Assembly: GCA_958448635.1 (NCBI GenBank)
Contig: CAUDEQ010000036.1
Location: forward strand, 1-19,000
Source: an uncultured Bacillota bacterium
Lineage (GTDB): Bacteria; Bacillota; Clostridia; Peptostreptococcales; Anaerovoracaceae
DNA: 19,000 nucleotides
Direction: 5' to 3'
Part shown: piece by piece, positions 1 through 7,763 of the stretch
How the letters are laid out: each line of letters starts with the position of its first letter
Numbering within the stretch: position 1 is the stretch's first letter
Notes under the pieces: model-generated
What the model was told of the DNA's origin: nothing
The model's database searches: none
The model's input: the letters and a program-made list of their open reading frames with translations, nothing else
Position numbers and translations under genes: made by a program

Positions 1-8
1 AACGCATT

Positions 9-47
9 AAAAATACCCTCCTTACTGGGTGTCCAGTAAAGAGGGTA
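9..47 (-). terminator. Intrinsic terminator of the fru-pts operon
   Basis: Positions 14-20 (TACCCTC) pair with 41-47, and 22-28 (TTACTGG) pair with 33-39. There is one mismatch (21/40) and a GTGT loop. Read on the minus strand, the hairpin is followed by a run of five T (positions 13 to 9). It lies about 70 bases past the ptsI stop and fits the end of the five-gene operon. Confidence 0.85.
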
Positions 48-117
48 CATATCATGTGACTTCCGGCTTTTTCTGTTTTCATTTATTTTAGGAAAGTGTA
101 TTGCTATGAAAAATTTC

Positions 118-1821
118 TTATTTTACCGCTTCTTTGAGGTATTCCTCGATTTCGGATGCGGTGGTGAGGGACATGGTTTTTTCAGCTATATTGTCGGCCT
201 CAGCCTTTGTCCATCTGGCGATGTTGTATCTCGTCTTGAGAACCGAGGCAGGGTTTACGCTGAATTCGTCCAGTCCGAAAGCTATCAAAAGAGGCGTCAT
301 CATCGGATCTGCCGCAGCTTCTCCGCACATTCCCACAGGGATTCCTGCCTTTGTACCGCACTCTATTATATGGCGTATGGAGCGAAGGACTGCCGGCTCA
401 CAGACGTTATTCAGATATGATACCTGCGGATTTCCTCTGTCGGCGGCCATGGTGTATTGAGTCAGGTCATTTGTCCCGATGCTGAAAAAGTCGCATTCCT
501 CTGCCAGCAGATCGGCAATCATGGCAGCAGCAGGGGTTTCTATCATGGCGCCTATCTGAATATTTTCATCGTAGGCCAATCCGGCGTCCTTGAGCTCAGT
601 CTTGAGCTCCTCCACCATCTGCCTTACACCACGTATTTCTCCCACATTGGTGATGAGGGGAACCATGATCCTGATGCTTCCGAAGGCGCTGGCACGCAAT
701 ATTGCTCGAAGCTGCGTTTTGAACAGCTCAATGTTTTCGAGGCAGTATCTGACTGCTCTGAAGCCAAGGAACGGATTCGCTTCCTCCTGCATGGCGAGGT
801 ACTGTATACCTTTGTCGCCGCCAACATCGAGAGTACGTATTATGACGCTGCCGTCCTTGAAAAGCTGTGCGGCTTTTTTATATGTTTCGAATTGAAGCTC
901 CTCGTCAGGCGCATGGTCGCTTTCCATAAAGAGGAACTCAGTCCTGAAAAGTCCTATTCCTTCGCCGCTCTTTTCCACTGCCGTAACAGCATCGCTGACG
1001 TTTCCGATATTGCAGTAGACCTCCTTGCTGAGTCCGTCTGCCGTAACAGTCGGCCTGCCGGCATAGTCCGCCAGGAGCTTTTTCTCCCTTTCAAAGGCCT
1101 CCTGCTTTTCGGCATACAATCCGGTTGTGTCATCATCAGGCTCAGGTATGACGATACCATCGCTTCCGTCAACGATTACAGTCATACCGTCGGTGATGGA
1201 GGAGACGGCATCAGGTACGCTGAGCACGGCAGGAAGCTCCAGGGCTCTGGCAAGTATGGCTGAATGAGATGTTTTGCCGCCCTTTTCCGTAACTATGCCG
1301 CAGACATTGTCCCTGTTGAGTTCAGCTGTCATGGATGGCGTCAGCTCCTCTGTGACGATTATGCTGGCAGGAGGTATATCCGCCAGATTTCTTTCCTCCA
1401 CACCGAGAAGTATGCTCAGGAGCCTGGTTCTGATATCATTCACATCTGCAGCCCTCTGTCTTGTCAGTTCGTCATCTGCAGCCATAAACATTTCGTGGAA
1501 CATATTTAGAACTTCATCGCATGCAGCCTCTGCACATTGGCCGGCATGTATCTTGTCATCAATCTGGGATACCATGAAAGGGTCGCTTATCATGATGATA
1601 TGCCCTCTGATGATTTCAGCCTCCTTGGCAGAAGATGTTTCCTCGGTTTTTTTAGCGAGTGCTTCCGCTTTGAGACAGAATTCGTCTACAGCTTTATGAA
1701 AGCGCTCCTTTTCTGCCTCCGCATCTTTCACTGTTTTCTTATCATAGGTCAGCTCGGCATTCCTGATTATATATGCCTTGCCTATTCCTGTTCCATCTGA
1801 TACCGATATGCCTCTGAGCAT
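118..1821 (-). CDS. ptsI: Phosphoenolpyruvate-protein phosphotransferase (PTS enzyme I)
   Basis: Enzyme I takes phosphate from phosphoenolpyruvate and passes it to HPr, the first step of all PTS sugar uptake in the cytoplasm. The protein is 567 residues, normal for the family. The phosphohistidine is in GGKTSHSAILAR (His186). The PEP-binding C-terminal barrel shows DFFSIGTNDLTQYTMAADR, and the catalytic Cys is in VGMCGEAAADP (Cys499). I chose the ATG at 1821 and not the upstream in-frame GTG at 1830, because that GTG is part of the ribosome site GAGGTG (1828-1833), six bases before the ATG. It follows ptsH after 14 bases and is the last gene of the fru operon. A long plus-strand open frame inside it is a shadow. 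Confidence 0.97.
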   Translation of the reverse strand: MLRGISVSDGTGIGKAYIIRNAELTYDKKTVKDAEAEKERFHKAVDEFCLKAEALAKKTEETSSAKEAEIIRGHIIMISDPFMVSQIDDKIHAGQCAEAACDEVLNMFHEMFMAADDELTRQRAADVNDIRTRLLSILLGVEERNLADIPPASIIVTEELTPSMTAELNRDNVCGIVTEKGGKTSHSAILARALELPAVLSVPDAVSSITDGMTVIVDGSDGIVIPEPDDDTTGLYAEKQEAFEREKKLLADYAGRPTVTADGLSKEVYCNIGNVSDAVTAVEKSGEGIGLFRTEFLFMESDHAPDEELQFETYKKAAQLFKDGSVIIRTLDVGGDKGIQYLAMQEEANPFLGFRAVRYCLENIELFKTQLRAILRASAFGSIRIMVPLITNVGEIRGVRQMVEELKTELKDAGLAYDENIQIGAMIETPAAAMIADLLAEECDFFSIGTNDLTQYTMAADRGNPQVSYLNNVCEPAVLRSIRHIIECGTKAGIPVGMCGEAAADPMMTPLLIAFGLDEFSVNPASVLKTRYNIARWTKAEADNIAEKTMSLTTASEIEEYLKEAVK

Positions 1822-1835
1822 TCTGATCACCTCGT

Positions 1836-2102
1836 TTATTTTTCGCCAAAGCCTGATTCTATCATACTTACTGCTTCTTTAAGAGCAGCCTCTTCGTCTG
1901 CTCCTTCGCATACAACGTTTATTTCAGTTCCGAATTTGATGCATGCGGCAATAAGATTCATGACGCTTTTGGCGTTTACTTCCATGTTGTTTACTTCTAT
2001 TTTTATATCAGAGCTGTACTTGCCCATTGCTGTTGCAAAATTAGATGCAGGTCTCATATGAAAGCCTTCTGCGTTAACAACCTTCAGTTTCTGTGATACC
2101 AT
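1836..2102 (-). CDS. ptsH: Phosphocarrier protein HPr
   Basis: HPr carries phosphate from enzyme I to the sugar-specific IIA domains. The 88-residue product has the active-site His exactly at position 15 (GFHMRPAS) and a Ser at position 46 (AKSVMNL). Ser46 is the regulatory site phosphorylated by HPr kinase in Bacillota, so this looks like a true HPr and not a fructose-specific diphosphoryl-transfer fusion. The ATG at 2102 is preferred because the in-frame GTG at 2120 sits inside the ribosome site (AAGGAGG), and because this start puts the active His at residue 15. It lies between fruA (21 bases upstream) and ptsI (14 bases downstream), so it should be co-expressed with fructose transport. 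Confidence 0.96.
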   Translation of the reverse strand: MVSQKLKVVNAEGFHMRPASNFATAMGKYSSDIKIEVNNMEVNAKSVMNLIAACIKFGTEINVVCEGADEEAALKEAVSMIESGFGEK

Positions 2103-2123
2103 GATGTTTGCCTCCTTCACATG

Positions 2124-4049
2124 TTATTTTATCTTCTTCTTGAGGATTCCAAGAAGAAGCATTCCAACTAAAGAGCCTACTACCAGTGCCAGCAGATATC
2201 CGCCCACATTTCCGACTACAGGGAATACGAAGATTCCGCCGTGAGGCGCACGGAGCGTGCAGCCCATTGCCATGGATATACCGCCTGCGATGGCAGAGCC
2301 TGCTATGCATGAAGGTATTACTCTTACAGGGTCGGATGCTGCGAATGGAATGGCGCCTTCCGTGATGAAGCACAGTCCCATGATGTAGTTTACAACTCCG
2401 GCGTTTCTCTCTTCATCTGTAAATTTGTTCTTGAAGAATGTTGTTGCCAGTGCTATTGCGATAGGCGGAACCATACCGCCGATCATTACTGCAGCCATGA
2501 TGTTGAAACCGCCTGAAGCGATGGCAGCTGTGCCGAATACATATGCAGCCTTGTTGAAAGGTCCGCCCATATCGATGGCCATCATGCCGCCCAGCAGGCA
2601 TCCGAGAAGAATCTGGCTCATGCTTCCCATGGAGTTGAGCCCGTCGGATATTGCTGTGTTCAGGGCACCTACAACAGGATTGATCAGGCACATGAATGCT
2701 CCGATGAGAAATACTCCGAGGAGCGGAATGATCAGTACGGGCATCATGCTCTCAAGGCTTGAAGGCAGGAATGAGAATATCTTTTTCAGCAGCAGTACGA
2801 TGAAGCCTGCTACGAAGCCTGCGATGAGAGCGCCTATGAAGCCGGAAACAGCTGATGCATCGCCACCTATATTTGCAAAGGTGCAGCCTATGGTAGCAAT
2901 ATATCCTCCTACAAAGCCAACTGCAAGACCCGGTCTGTCAGCTATACTTCTGGCAATATATCCGGCCAGTACAGGAAGCATGAAGTTGAATGCCGCACCG
3001 CCTATCGTCTTAAAGAATGCAGCAGCCTGTGTGTAGGTACCGAAATTTCCGTCTCTAGGTGCGCCTGCAATGGTGTCTATCAGAAAAGCAAGGGCGATGA
3101 GGATACCGCCTCCGATAACGAACGGCAGCATGTATGAAACGCCGTTCATCAGATGCTTGTATATCTTATGACCTATGCCTTCTCCGCCTATGGATTCGGT
3201 GGAAGTAGTTTTTTCTCCCTCATAGTGATATACGGGAGCTTTTCCTTCGACGATCATATTGATAAGCTCTTCAGGCTTGTTGATGCCTGCGGATACATTT
3301 GTCTTACATACTCTTTTGCCGTCAAATCTTACCATTTCGACGTTTTTATCAGCTGCGATGATAATACCGTCAGCCGCCTTTATTTCCTCAGGAGTAAGAA
3401 CATTCTTGGCTCCGCCGGAACCGTTTGTCTCGGCCTTCAGAGAATATCCCATTTCGCGGGCCTTCTTTTCAAGGGCTTCAGCTGCCATATATGTGTGAGC
3501 TATGCCTGTAGGGCAGGCAGTCACTGCCAGGATATTATATCCGCTCTGAGCAGTATTTTCAGTGGCGGCAGCTTCCTTGCTTTCCTCAGGATAGCGCTCC
3601 TTTTCCTTATCATCGATGGCCTTGATAAAGGCCTCAGCTGTCGTTGCCTTGAGCAGCTCTTCACGGAGCTCAGTGTCCATGAGCAGCGTCATGAGCCTTG
3701 AGAGGACTTCAAGGTGAAGATCTCCGTCCACAGGTGCAGCTATCATGAAAACAAGGTTTGAAGGATTGCCGTCAGGTGCCTTGTAATCTACGCCTTCAGG
3801 TACTGTAACTGCAGCAAGACCTGCGGCCTTGACTGCCTCGCTTTTTGCATGAGGTATGGCTATTCCATCTCCTATTGCTGTCGTTCCTGCAGCTTCTCTT
3901 GCCAGGATATCTTCTTTGTACTGCGCCTTGTCCTTGAGATTTCCTGCTTTTTCATGCAAATCGATCAGCATATCGATGGCTTCATCTCTGGAGCTGATCT
4001 GCACGCCGGTTTTCACTGTTGTTGCTTTCAATAAATCACTGATTCGCAT
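2124..4049 (-). CDS. fruA: PTS fructose transporter, fused IIA-IIB-IIC subunit
   Basis: This 641-residue membrane protein imports fructose and phosphorylates it to fructose 1-phosphate. Domain order is IIA-IIB-IIC. IIA covers about 1-148 with the phospho-His in GDGIAIPHAKSEA (His67). A linker rich in Glu and Ala follows. IIB covers about 171-270 with the phospho-Cys in AVTACPTGIAHTYMAAEA (Cys179). IIC covers about 295-641 with many hydrophobic membrane segments. A clear AAAGGAGG site precedes the ATG at 4049, and the gap to fruK is 13 bases. Adjacent 1-phosphofructokinase supports fructose as substrate over mannitol or mannose, though a related sugar cannot be excluded by sequence alone. Confidence 0.95.
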   Translation of the reverse strand: MRISDLLKATTVKTGVQISSRDEAIDMLIDLHEKAGNLKDKAQYKEDILAREAAGTTAIGDGIAIPHAKSEAVKAAGLAAVTVPEGVDYKAPDGNPSNLVFMIAAPVDGDLHLEVLSRLMTLLMDTELREELLKATTAEAFIKAIDDKEKERYPEESKEAAATENTAQSGYNILAVTACPTGIAHTYMAAEALEKKAREMGYSLKAETNGSGGAKNVLTPEEIKAADGIIIAADKNVEMVRFDGKRVCKTNVSAGINKPEELINMIVEGKAPVYHYEGEKTTSTESIGGEGIGHKIYKHLMNGVSYMLPFVIGGGILIALAFLIDTIAGAPRDGNFGTYTQAAAFFKTIGGAAFNFMLPVLAGYIARSIADRPGLAVGFVGGYIATIGCTFANIGGDASAVSGFIGALIAGFVAGFIVLLLKKIFSFLPSSLESMMPVLIIPLLGVFLIGAFMCLINPVVGALNTAISDGLNSMGSMSQILLGCLLGGMMAIDMGGPFNKAAYVFGTAAIASGGFNIMAAVMIGGMVPPIAIALATTFFKNKFTDEERNAGVVNYIMGLCFITEGAIPFAASDPVRVIPSCIAGSAIAGGISMAMGCTLRAPHGGIFVFPVVGNVGGYLLALVVGSLVGMLLLGILKKKIK

Positions 4050-4062
4050 GTCTACGCCTCCT

Positions 4063-4968
4063 TTATAGTTTATTATAAAATTCTTTTATTTTCTCTTCCG
4101 TTGCAAGACCTTCCGAACATGCCGTTGCGGAGCCTGCTGCGATACCGAGCCTCAGTGCTTCGTCAAAGCTGTGGCTTTCAAGGTATCCGGCCAGAAAGCC
4201 TGCCACCATCGAGTCGCCTGCTCCCACCGTGTTTACCGCACTTTCATTGCAGACTGCCTTCATTTTATGTTCGGTTCCGTCTTCGCACAGAAGGTATGCT
4301 CCATTTTTACCGAGAGAAACGAGTATGTTTTTGGCACCCATTTTCTGAAGGGCTTCAGCTCCCATCCTAAGGTCCTCATCCGTCTTAACAGGATAGCCCA
4401 GAAGCTCTTCCATCTCGTCGTTATTGGGCTTTATGAAAAACGGTCTGTACTTAAGAACCTTTTTAAGAAGCTCTCCCGTTGCATCAATTACGTATTTAAT
4501 GCCTCGGCCATCGAGCCTTTCCAGGATTCTCTGATATATGTCCTCGGGAAGTGTGTTGGGGATATTACCGGAAATAACCAGGATATCTCCTTCCCTCAGT
4601 GCATACAGCTTATCCAGCAGCTCTCTGATCTTATCCTTTGAAATCTTAGGTCCCTGTGCATTGATCTCAGTTTCCCGCTCGGTTTTTATCTTGATGTTGA
4701 TTCGCGTTATTCCATCGTCAAGGTGAACAAAATTATTATGGATCCCTTTTTCCTTAAGCCCCTTTTCCAGAGCCTCTCCGGTGAAGCCGCTGACAAAACC
4801 CAGCGCAGTATTTTCAATTCCCAACTCGGTGAGGATAGTTGAAACGTTTATTCCCTTGCCGCCGAAAAAATATTCCTCTCTTTTAGTTCTGTTGGTTGCG
4901 CCCTGAATCAGCTCGTCCATGTATACCACATAATCTATGGCAGGGCTGAAGGTTACGGTGTAAATCAT
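4063..4968 (-). CDS. fruK: 1-phosphofructokinase
   Basis: A PfkB-family sugar kinase of 301 residues that converts fructose 1-phosphate to fructose 1,6-bisphosphate with ATP. The N-terminal family motif GGKGINVSTILTELG is at about 37-50. The C-terminal NTVGAGDSMVAGFLAGY carries the catalytic Asp252. Tagatose-6-phosphate kinases are the closest alternative, but placement between fruR and fruA favours the fructose role. The start ATG overlaps the fruR stop (ATGA at 4965-4968), a sign of translational coupling. An AAGGAGG ribosome site lies inside the end of fruR. Confidence 0.95.
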   Translation of the reverse strand: MIYTVTFSPAIDYVVYMDELIQGATNRTKREEYFFGGKGINVSTILTELGIENTALGFVSGFTGEALEKGLKEKGIHNNFVHLDDGITRINIKIKTERETEINAQGPKISKDKIRELLDKLYALREGDILVISGNIPNTLPEDIYQRILERLDGRGIKYVIDATGELLKKVLKYRPFFIKPNNDEMEELLGYPVKTDEDLRMGAEALQKMGAKNILVSLGKNGAYLLCEDGTEHKMKAVCNESAVNTVGAGDSMVAGFLAGYLESHSFDEALRLGIAAGSATACSEGLATEEKIKEFYNKL

Positions 4969-5714
4969 TCTTCAACCTCCTTAATGACAGTGTGCTTATG
5001 GAAATGCTTATCCACCGGTCTGTCGGTTATGATGCATGCACCGTCCAGGTCTGCAAAGGTGACAGGTGAAATAAGTCCGAACTTAGTATGGTCTGCCAGT
5101 ACAAAAGACATATATGCCTTTTTCATGACAGCTGTTTTTATGGCTGCCTCTCCTATATCAGGTGTTGTGAAGCCTCTCTCGATATCAACTCCGTTGGTGC
5201 CCATGAAGCATTTCGTAAAGTTGTAATGCTGTACGGATTCTATGGCCTCTGATCCTATGACAGCCTCCGTTGACGGCCTCAGCAGTCCGCCTATGATGTG
5301 AGCGTCAAAGCCCTTCTGGACCAGCTTTTTAGCGTGTGTGATACCGTTGGTAATGTAAGTGACGTTTTTCTTGTCGAGATAATCTATCATTTTTTCGGTA
5401 GTTGTTCCCGCATCTATATATACAAAATCATTTTCCTGAACCATGCCGGCAGCGTATTTTGCAATAAGCTCCTTTTCTTCAACATTTATCATGGTCCTCT
5501 GGCTGACATCTGTCTCCCCGAAGGTGATGCCGCCGTTTACTGCTACCGCGCCTCCAAAGACTTTTTTTAATTTTCCGGCATGGTCCAGCTCAGTTATGTC
5601 TCGCCTTATCGTAGATTCGCTTATACCCATTTCCTTTGCCAGGGCTGCTACCTTTACGGTGTTGTGTTTTTTTAACCTGGCCAAAATTCTTTCATGTCTT
5701 TCGTTCTGCAGCAT
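4965..5714 (-). CDS. fruR: DeoR-family transcriptional regulator, probable fructose operon repressor
   Basis: A 249-residue regulator with a DeoR-type winged helix at the N terminus (about residues 6-57, recognition helix around ISESTIRRDI). The C-terminal sugar-phosphate sensor domain includes DFVYIDAGTTTEKMIDYL. Proteins of this family at the head of fru operons usually repress them and release DNA when a fructose phosphate binds. I start it at the ATG at 5714, ten bases after AGGAGG. An in-frame ATG at 5771 lies upstream of the promoter and cannot be on the transcript. It is the first gene of its own operon, so autoregulation is likely. The symbol rests on context; it is unrelated to the LacI-type FruR (Cra) of enterobacteria. 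Confidence 0.9.
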   Translation of the reverse strand: MLQNERHERILARLKKHNTVKVAALAKEMGISESTIRRDITELDHAGKLKKVFGGAVAVNGGITFGETDVSQRTMINVEEKELIAKYAAGMVQENDFVYIDAGTTTEKMIDYLDKKNVTYITNGITHAKKLVQKGFDAHIIGGLLRPSTEAVIGSEAIESVQHYNFTKCFMGTNGVDIERGFTTPDIGEAAIKTAVMKKAYMSFVLADHTKFGLISPVTFADLDGACIITDRPVDKHFHKHTVIKEVEE

Positions 5715-5739
5715 ATTATTTTTTCCTCCTGTTGAGGGT

Positions 5740-5767
5740 ATTATACCATAAATTCGAGCAATGTCAA
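5740..5767 (-). promoter_or_regulatory. Sigma-A type promoter of the fru-pts operon
   Basis: On the minus strand the -35 box is TTGACA (5762-5767) and the -10 box is TATAAT (5740-5745), both perfect, separated by 16 bases. Transcription should begin near 5733, giving a leader of about 20 bases before the fruR start. Confidence 0.9.
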
Positions 5768-5768
5768 T

Positions 5769-5826
5769 CAAACTATTTCAAAATTAAGCATAGAACAATC
5801 ATAAATGAGCAAATTATTTCAAAATA
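5769..5826 (-). promoter_or_regulatory. Two direct repeats upstream of the fru promoter, candidate FruR operators
   Basis: Read on the plus strand, CAAACTATTTCAAAATT (5769-5785) and CAAATTATTTCAAAATA (5810-5826) differ at two positions. They have the same orientation and start 41 bases apart, about four helical turns. The first nearly touches the -35 box. Spaced AT-rich direct sites are typical of DeoR-family operators. The assignment to FruR is inferred from position. Confidence 0.55.
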
Positions 5827-5854
5827 CATGTCGTCAGCGACGTTTATCAGTAAG

Positions 5855-5884
5855 AAAAAAGAAGCCCCTTGGGGCTTCTTTTTT
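5855..5884. terminator. Bidirectional intrinsic terminator
   Basis: A stem of GAAGCCCC (5861-5868) and GGGGCTTC (5871-5878) is flanked by six A on one side and six T on the other. It can therefore stop transcripts in either direction. Its obvious client is the minus-strand lipoprotein gene that ends at 5928. It also isolates the fru promoter region from that gene. Confidence 0.92.
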
Positions 5885-5927
5885 GAGCATCTAAATCGCA
5901 TTATTTTAAATCATATAAATATGAAGC

Positions 5928-6503
5928 TTATGCTTCGTATGCTCCGCCGTATATTGCGGAAAGCAAGCTGTCCACAACAGCTTTATCTTCGATTATCCAT
6001 GTTCCGTCGATTTTCACCAGCTCAAGGGTAACCTTTTTGCTATACGTCTTTTCACCGGCTTCATTGAGTCTGTTCATGAACATCTCCGCCTCCTTGGCAG
6101 TCTTTTCTTCTTCGCTCATGCCGTCGAACACTCCGGGATCGAGGGTAATGTCCTCAGTCCACTTCATCATGATGTCCTCGAAAGGATAAGTGGTGATCTT
6201 GACATCGACTGAAGCTTCATTGCCGTTTACCTCTTCCTTTACGATGGTATAATCGAAATCAAAAATCTTTTCATCCAGAGCTTTGCTGCAATCTTCATAG
6301 CCGTCACCCTGAAGTAAGGCAGGGAACTCTACAGGCACTCCGCAGATCTTGGCGATAGCATCTTCATCCTGAGCTTTAACTGCCGTCATGAAATCGTCTA
6401 CAGTAGGCTGCATCTATGCTTCATCAGCTTTGTCGCCGCCTCCGCATGAACACATCAGAAAAATCATTGACATTGTCATTACCGTAGCTAGTATTTTCTT
6501 CAT
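5928..6503 (-). pseudogene. Small lipoprotein gene split by an in-frame amber codon
   Basis: An ATG at 6503 follows an excellent AAGGAGG site (6510-6516). It encodes a 29-residue start with a typical lipoprotein signal peptide: MKK, a hydrophobic stretch, then LMCSCGGG, where the second Cys is the likely lipid site. TAG (6414-6416) then interrupts the frame. The very next codon is ATG, and an acidic 161-residue domain continues in the same frame to TAA at 5928-5930. Without the stop the product would be 191 residues, a usual size for a secreted solute-binding or NTF2-like lipoprotein. The downstream part starts VDDFMTAVKAQDEDAI and ends in a motif like VTLELVKIDGTWIIED, which resembles domains of unknown function in Clostridia lipoproteins. 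The downstream ATG has no ribosome site. The gene is either broken by one base change, read through, or re-initiated. I do not know its function. Confidence 0.65.
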
Positions 6504-6553
6504 TTTGATCCTCCTTATTGTCTTTATTCCTTACAGCTATTGAGATTTTGTAC

Positions 6554-6562
6554 ATGATAACA
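6554..6562 (-). promoter_or_regulatory. Possible extended -10 promoter of the lipoprotein gene
   Basis: On the minus strand TGTTATCAT fits an extended -10 element (TG, one base, TATCAT). No good -35 box is seen at 16-18 bases; TTTCCT is the closest. The distance to the ATG at 6503 is about 50 bases. The intact promoter and ribosome site suggest the gene was working until recently, or still is. Confidence 0.45.
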
Positions 6563-6610
6563 CATAACATGGAATTGAGGAAACATTTTTTTTGAGACCG
6601 AAAGAGCCGT

Positions 6611-6641
6611 AAAATAAAAGGCAGCCTGTCATGAGGCTGCC
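6611..6641 (-). terminator. Intrinsic terminator after the aldo/keto reductase gene
   Basis: GGCAGCCT (6620-6627) pairs fully with AGGCTGCC (6634-6641) around a six-base loop. On the minus strand the tail reads TTTTATTTT. It lies ten bases past the stop of the reductase gene and ends the tetR-adh-akr operon. Confidence 0.88.
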
Positions 6642-6650
6642 CCAGTCTGT

Positions 6651-7745
6651 TTATTTTCCGAAATAATTCTTTATCTCCTTCATACGCTCCGTCTGCATTA
6701 CCTTGAAAGGGCACCTGCTGTCACAGTGGCCGCATTCGGTACAGTCGGAGGCTGTTCTCTCCAGCGTCAGATAATGCTCTCTTGCCAAAGTATCTCCCTG
6801 CATCGCCAGATCGTAATATTTGTTTATGAGACCTATATCGAGATTGGCAGGGCAGGGGTGACAATGCTTACAGTAAACGCATTTTCCCACCGACTCGTCA
6901 GGTGTCAGCGTGCTGATGATGGAGTAATCCCGCTGCTCTTCGTCAGCATCAAGATATGAGAGGATATCCTTAAGCTGATTGATGTTGGCAGGACCGCCCA
7001 GAACTGTCAGCACACCCGGCTTGTCCAGGGCGTATTGGATGCACTGTGCGGGAGTCAGCGCACGGTGGAAAGGCGACTGCCTTGCATCGAGAAGCTGACC
7101 TCCGTTGAAGGGCTTCATGACGGAAATGCCTACGCCTTCCTTCTCGCAGCGACGATAGAGACGCTGTCTTTCGTCATCGCTTCCGATGGCATAATCACCT
7201 TGACCGTAGTCGTACATAGGATTTATTGAAAACATCATGATGTCCAGAATGTTTCTGTCCAATATCATATTGGCGATACCAGGCGAGTGGGTGGAAAGCC
7301 CGATATGCTTTACAACGCCTTGCCTTTTCATATCCATCAGGAATGCAAGTACGCCGTTTTCCTCATATGAAACAAGATCAGCCTCCTCGTCTATGCAGTG
7401 TATGAAGCCGAAATCGATGTAATCTGTCTTCAGCTTTTCCAGCTGCCAGTGGACGGAACGCCTGACGGTGTCCAAATCAGTGGACCAGCCGTATTCCCCC
7501 GATACGTAGTCCGCTCCGAAATGTATCTGAAGCATCGCATCCTTCCTGCAGCCCTGAAGAGCCCTTCCGTATGCGGAAAAAATGGACGCATGACCGCCTG
7601 CCATATCGAAATAATTTATGCCTGAATCCATCGCAAACTGTACTGTTTCGATGATATCCCTTTCTGCCTGCTCTCCTATGACGGAAGAGCCCATTCCTAT
7701 GATGCTTATCTTCTCATCGCTGCCGGGCAGCTTACGATATTCCAC
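6651..7745 (-). CDS. Aldo/keto reductase-like protein with C-terminal 4Fe-4S ferredoxin domain
   Basis: A 364-residue protein with an aldo/keto reductase barrel (about 1-280) and a C-terminal ferredoxin domain. The cluster ligands are C289-x2-C292-x2-C295-x2-C298-P and C335-x2-C338-x2-C341-x3-C345-P, enough for two 4Fe-4S clusters. The usual catalytic tetrad Asp-Tyr-Lys-His is only partly present. Asp47 (NYFDMAGG) and His116 (GFIHCID) are in place, but His52 and His75 seem to stand where Tyr and Lys belong. Electrons may therefore come through the clusters rather than from NAD(P)H alone; substrate is unknown. The start is a GTG at 7745 after AAGGCGGTGAT, a near-complete ribosome site with one mismatch. 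It follows the alcohol dehydrogenase by 18 bases. Confidence 0.88.
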   Translation of the reverse strand: MEYRKLPGSDEKISIIGMGSSVIGEQAERDIIETVQFAMDSGINYFDMAGGHASIFSAYGRALQGCRKDAMLQIHFGADYVSGEYGWSTDLDTVRRSVHWQLEKLKTDYIDFGFIHCIDEEADLVSYEENGVLAFLMDMKRQGVVKHIGLSTHSPGIANMILDRNILDIMMFSINPMYDYGQGDYAIGSDDERQRLYRRCEKEGVGISVMKPFNGGQLLDARQSPFHRALTPAQCIQYALDKPGVLTVLGGPANINQLKDILSYLDADEEQRDYSIISTLTPDESVGKCVYCKHCHPCPANLDIGLINKYYDLAMQGDTLAREHYLTLERTASDCTECGHCDSRCPFKVMQTERMKEIKNYFGK

Positions 7746-7763
7746 AAAATCACCGCCTTTACA

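Noticed and set aside
457..1263. 268-codon open frame on the plus strand
   Set aside because: It lies wholly opposite ptsI, whose motifs are complete; the product has no recognisable domain and I see no ribosome site for it. It is a shadow of codon bias.
2425..3036. 203-codon open frame on the plus strand
   Set aside because: It is antisense to the membrane domain of fruA. The hydrophobic look comes from the complement of membrane-helix codons.
5715..5771. Longer start for fruR at 5771
   Set aside because: The ATG lies upstream of the -35 box, so it would not be transcribed; the ATG at 5714 has a ribosome site and starts the normal DeoR N terminus.
5831..5846. Possible catabolite repression (cre) site near TCGTCAGCGACG
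   Set aside because: It is only a short four-base inverted repeat and does not match the cre consensus well.
6424..6714. 96-codon open frame on the minus strand over the lipoprotein start
   Set aside because: It is in another frame from the lipoprotein, runs across the terminator and promoter region, and starts inside the reductase gene. The lipoprotein frame has the ribosome site.
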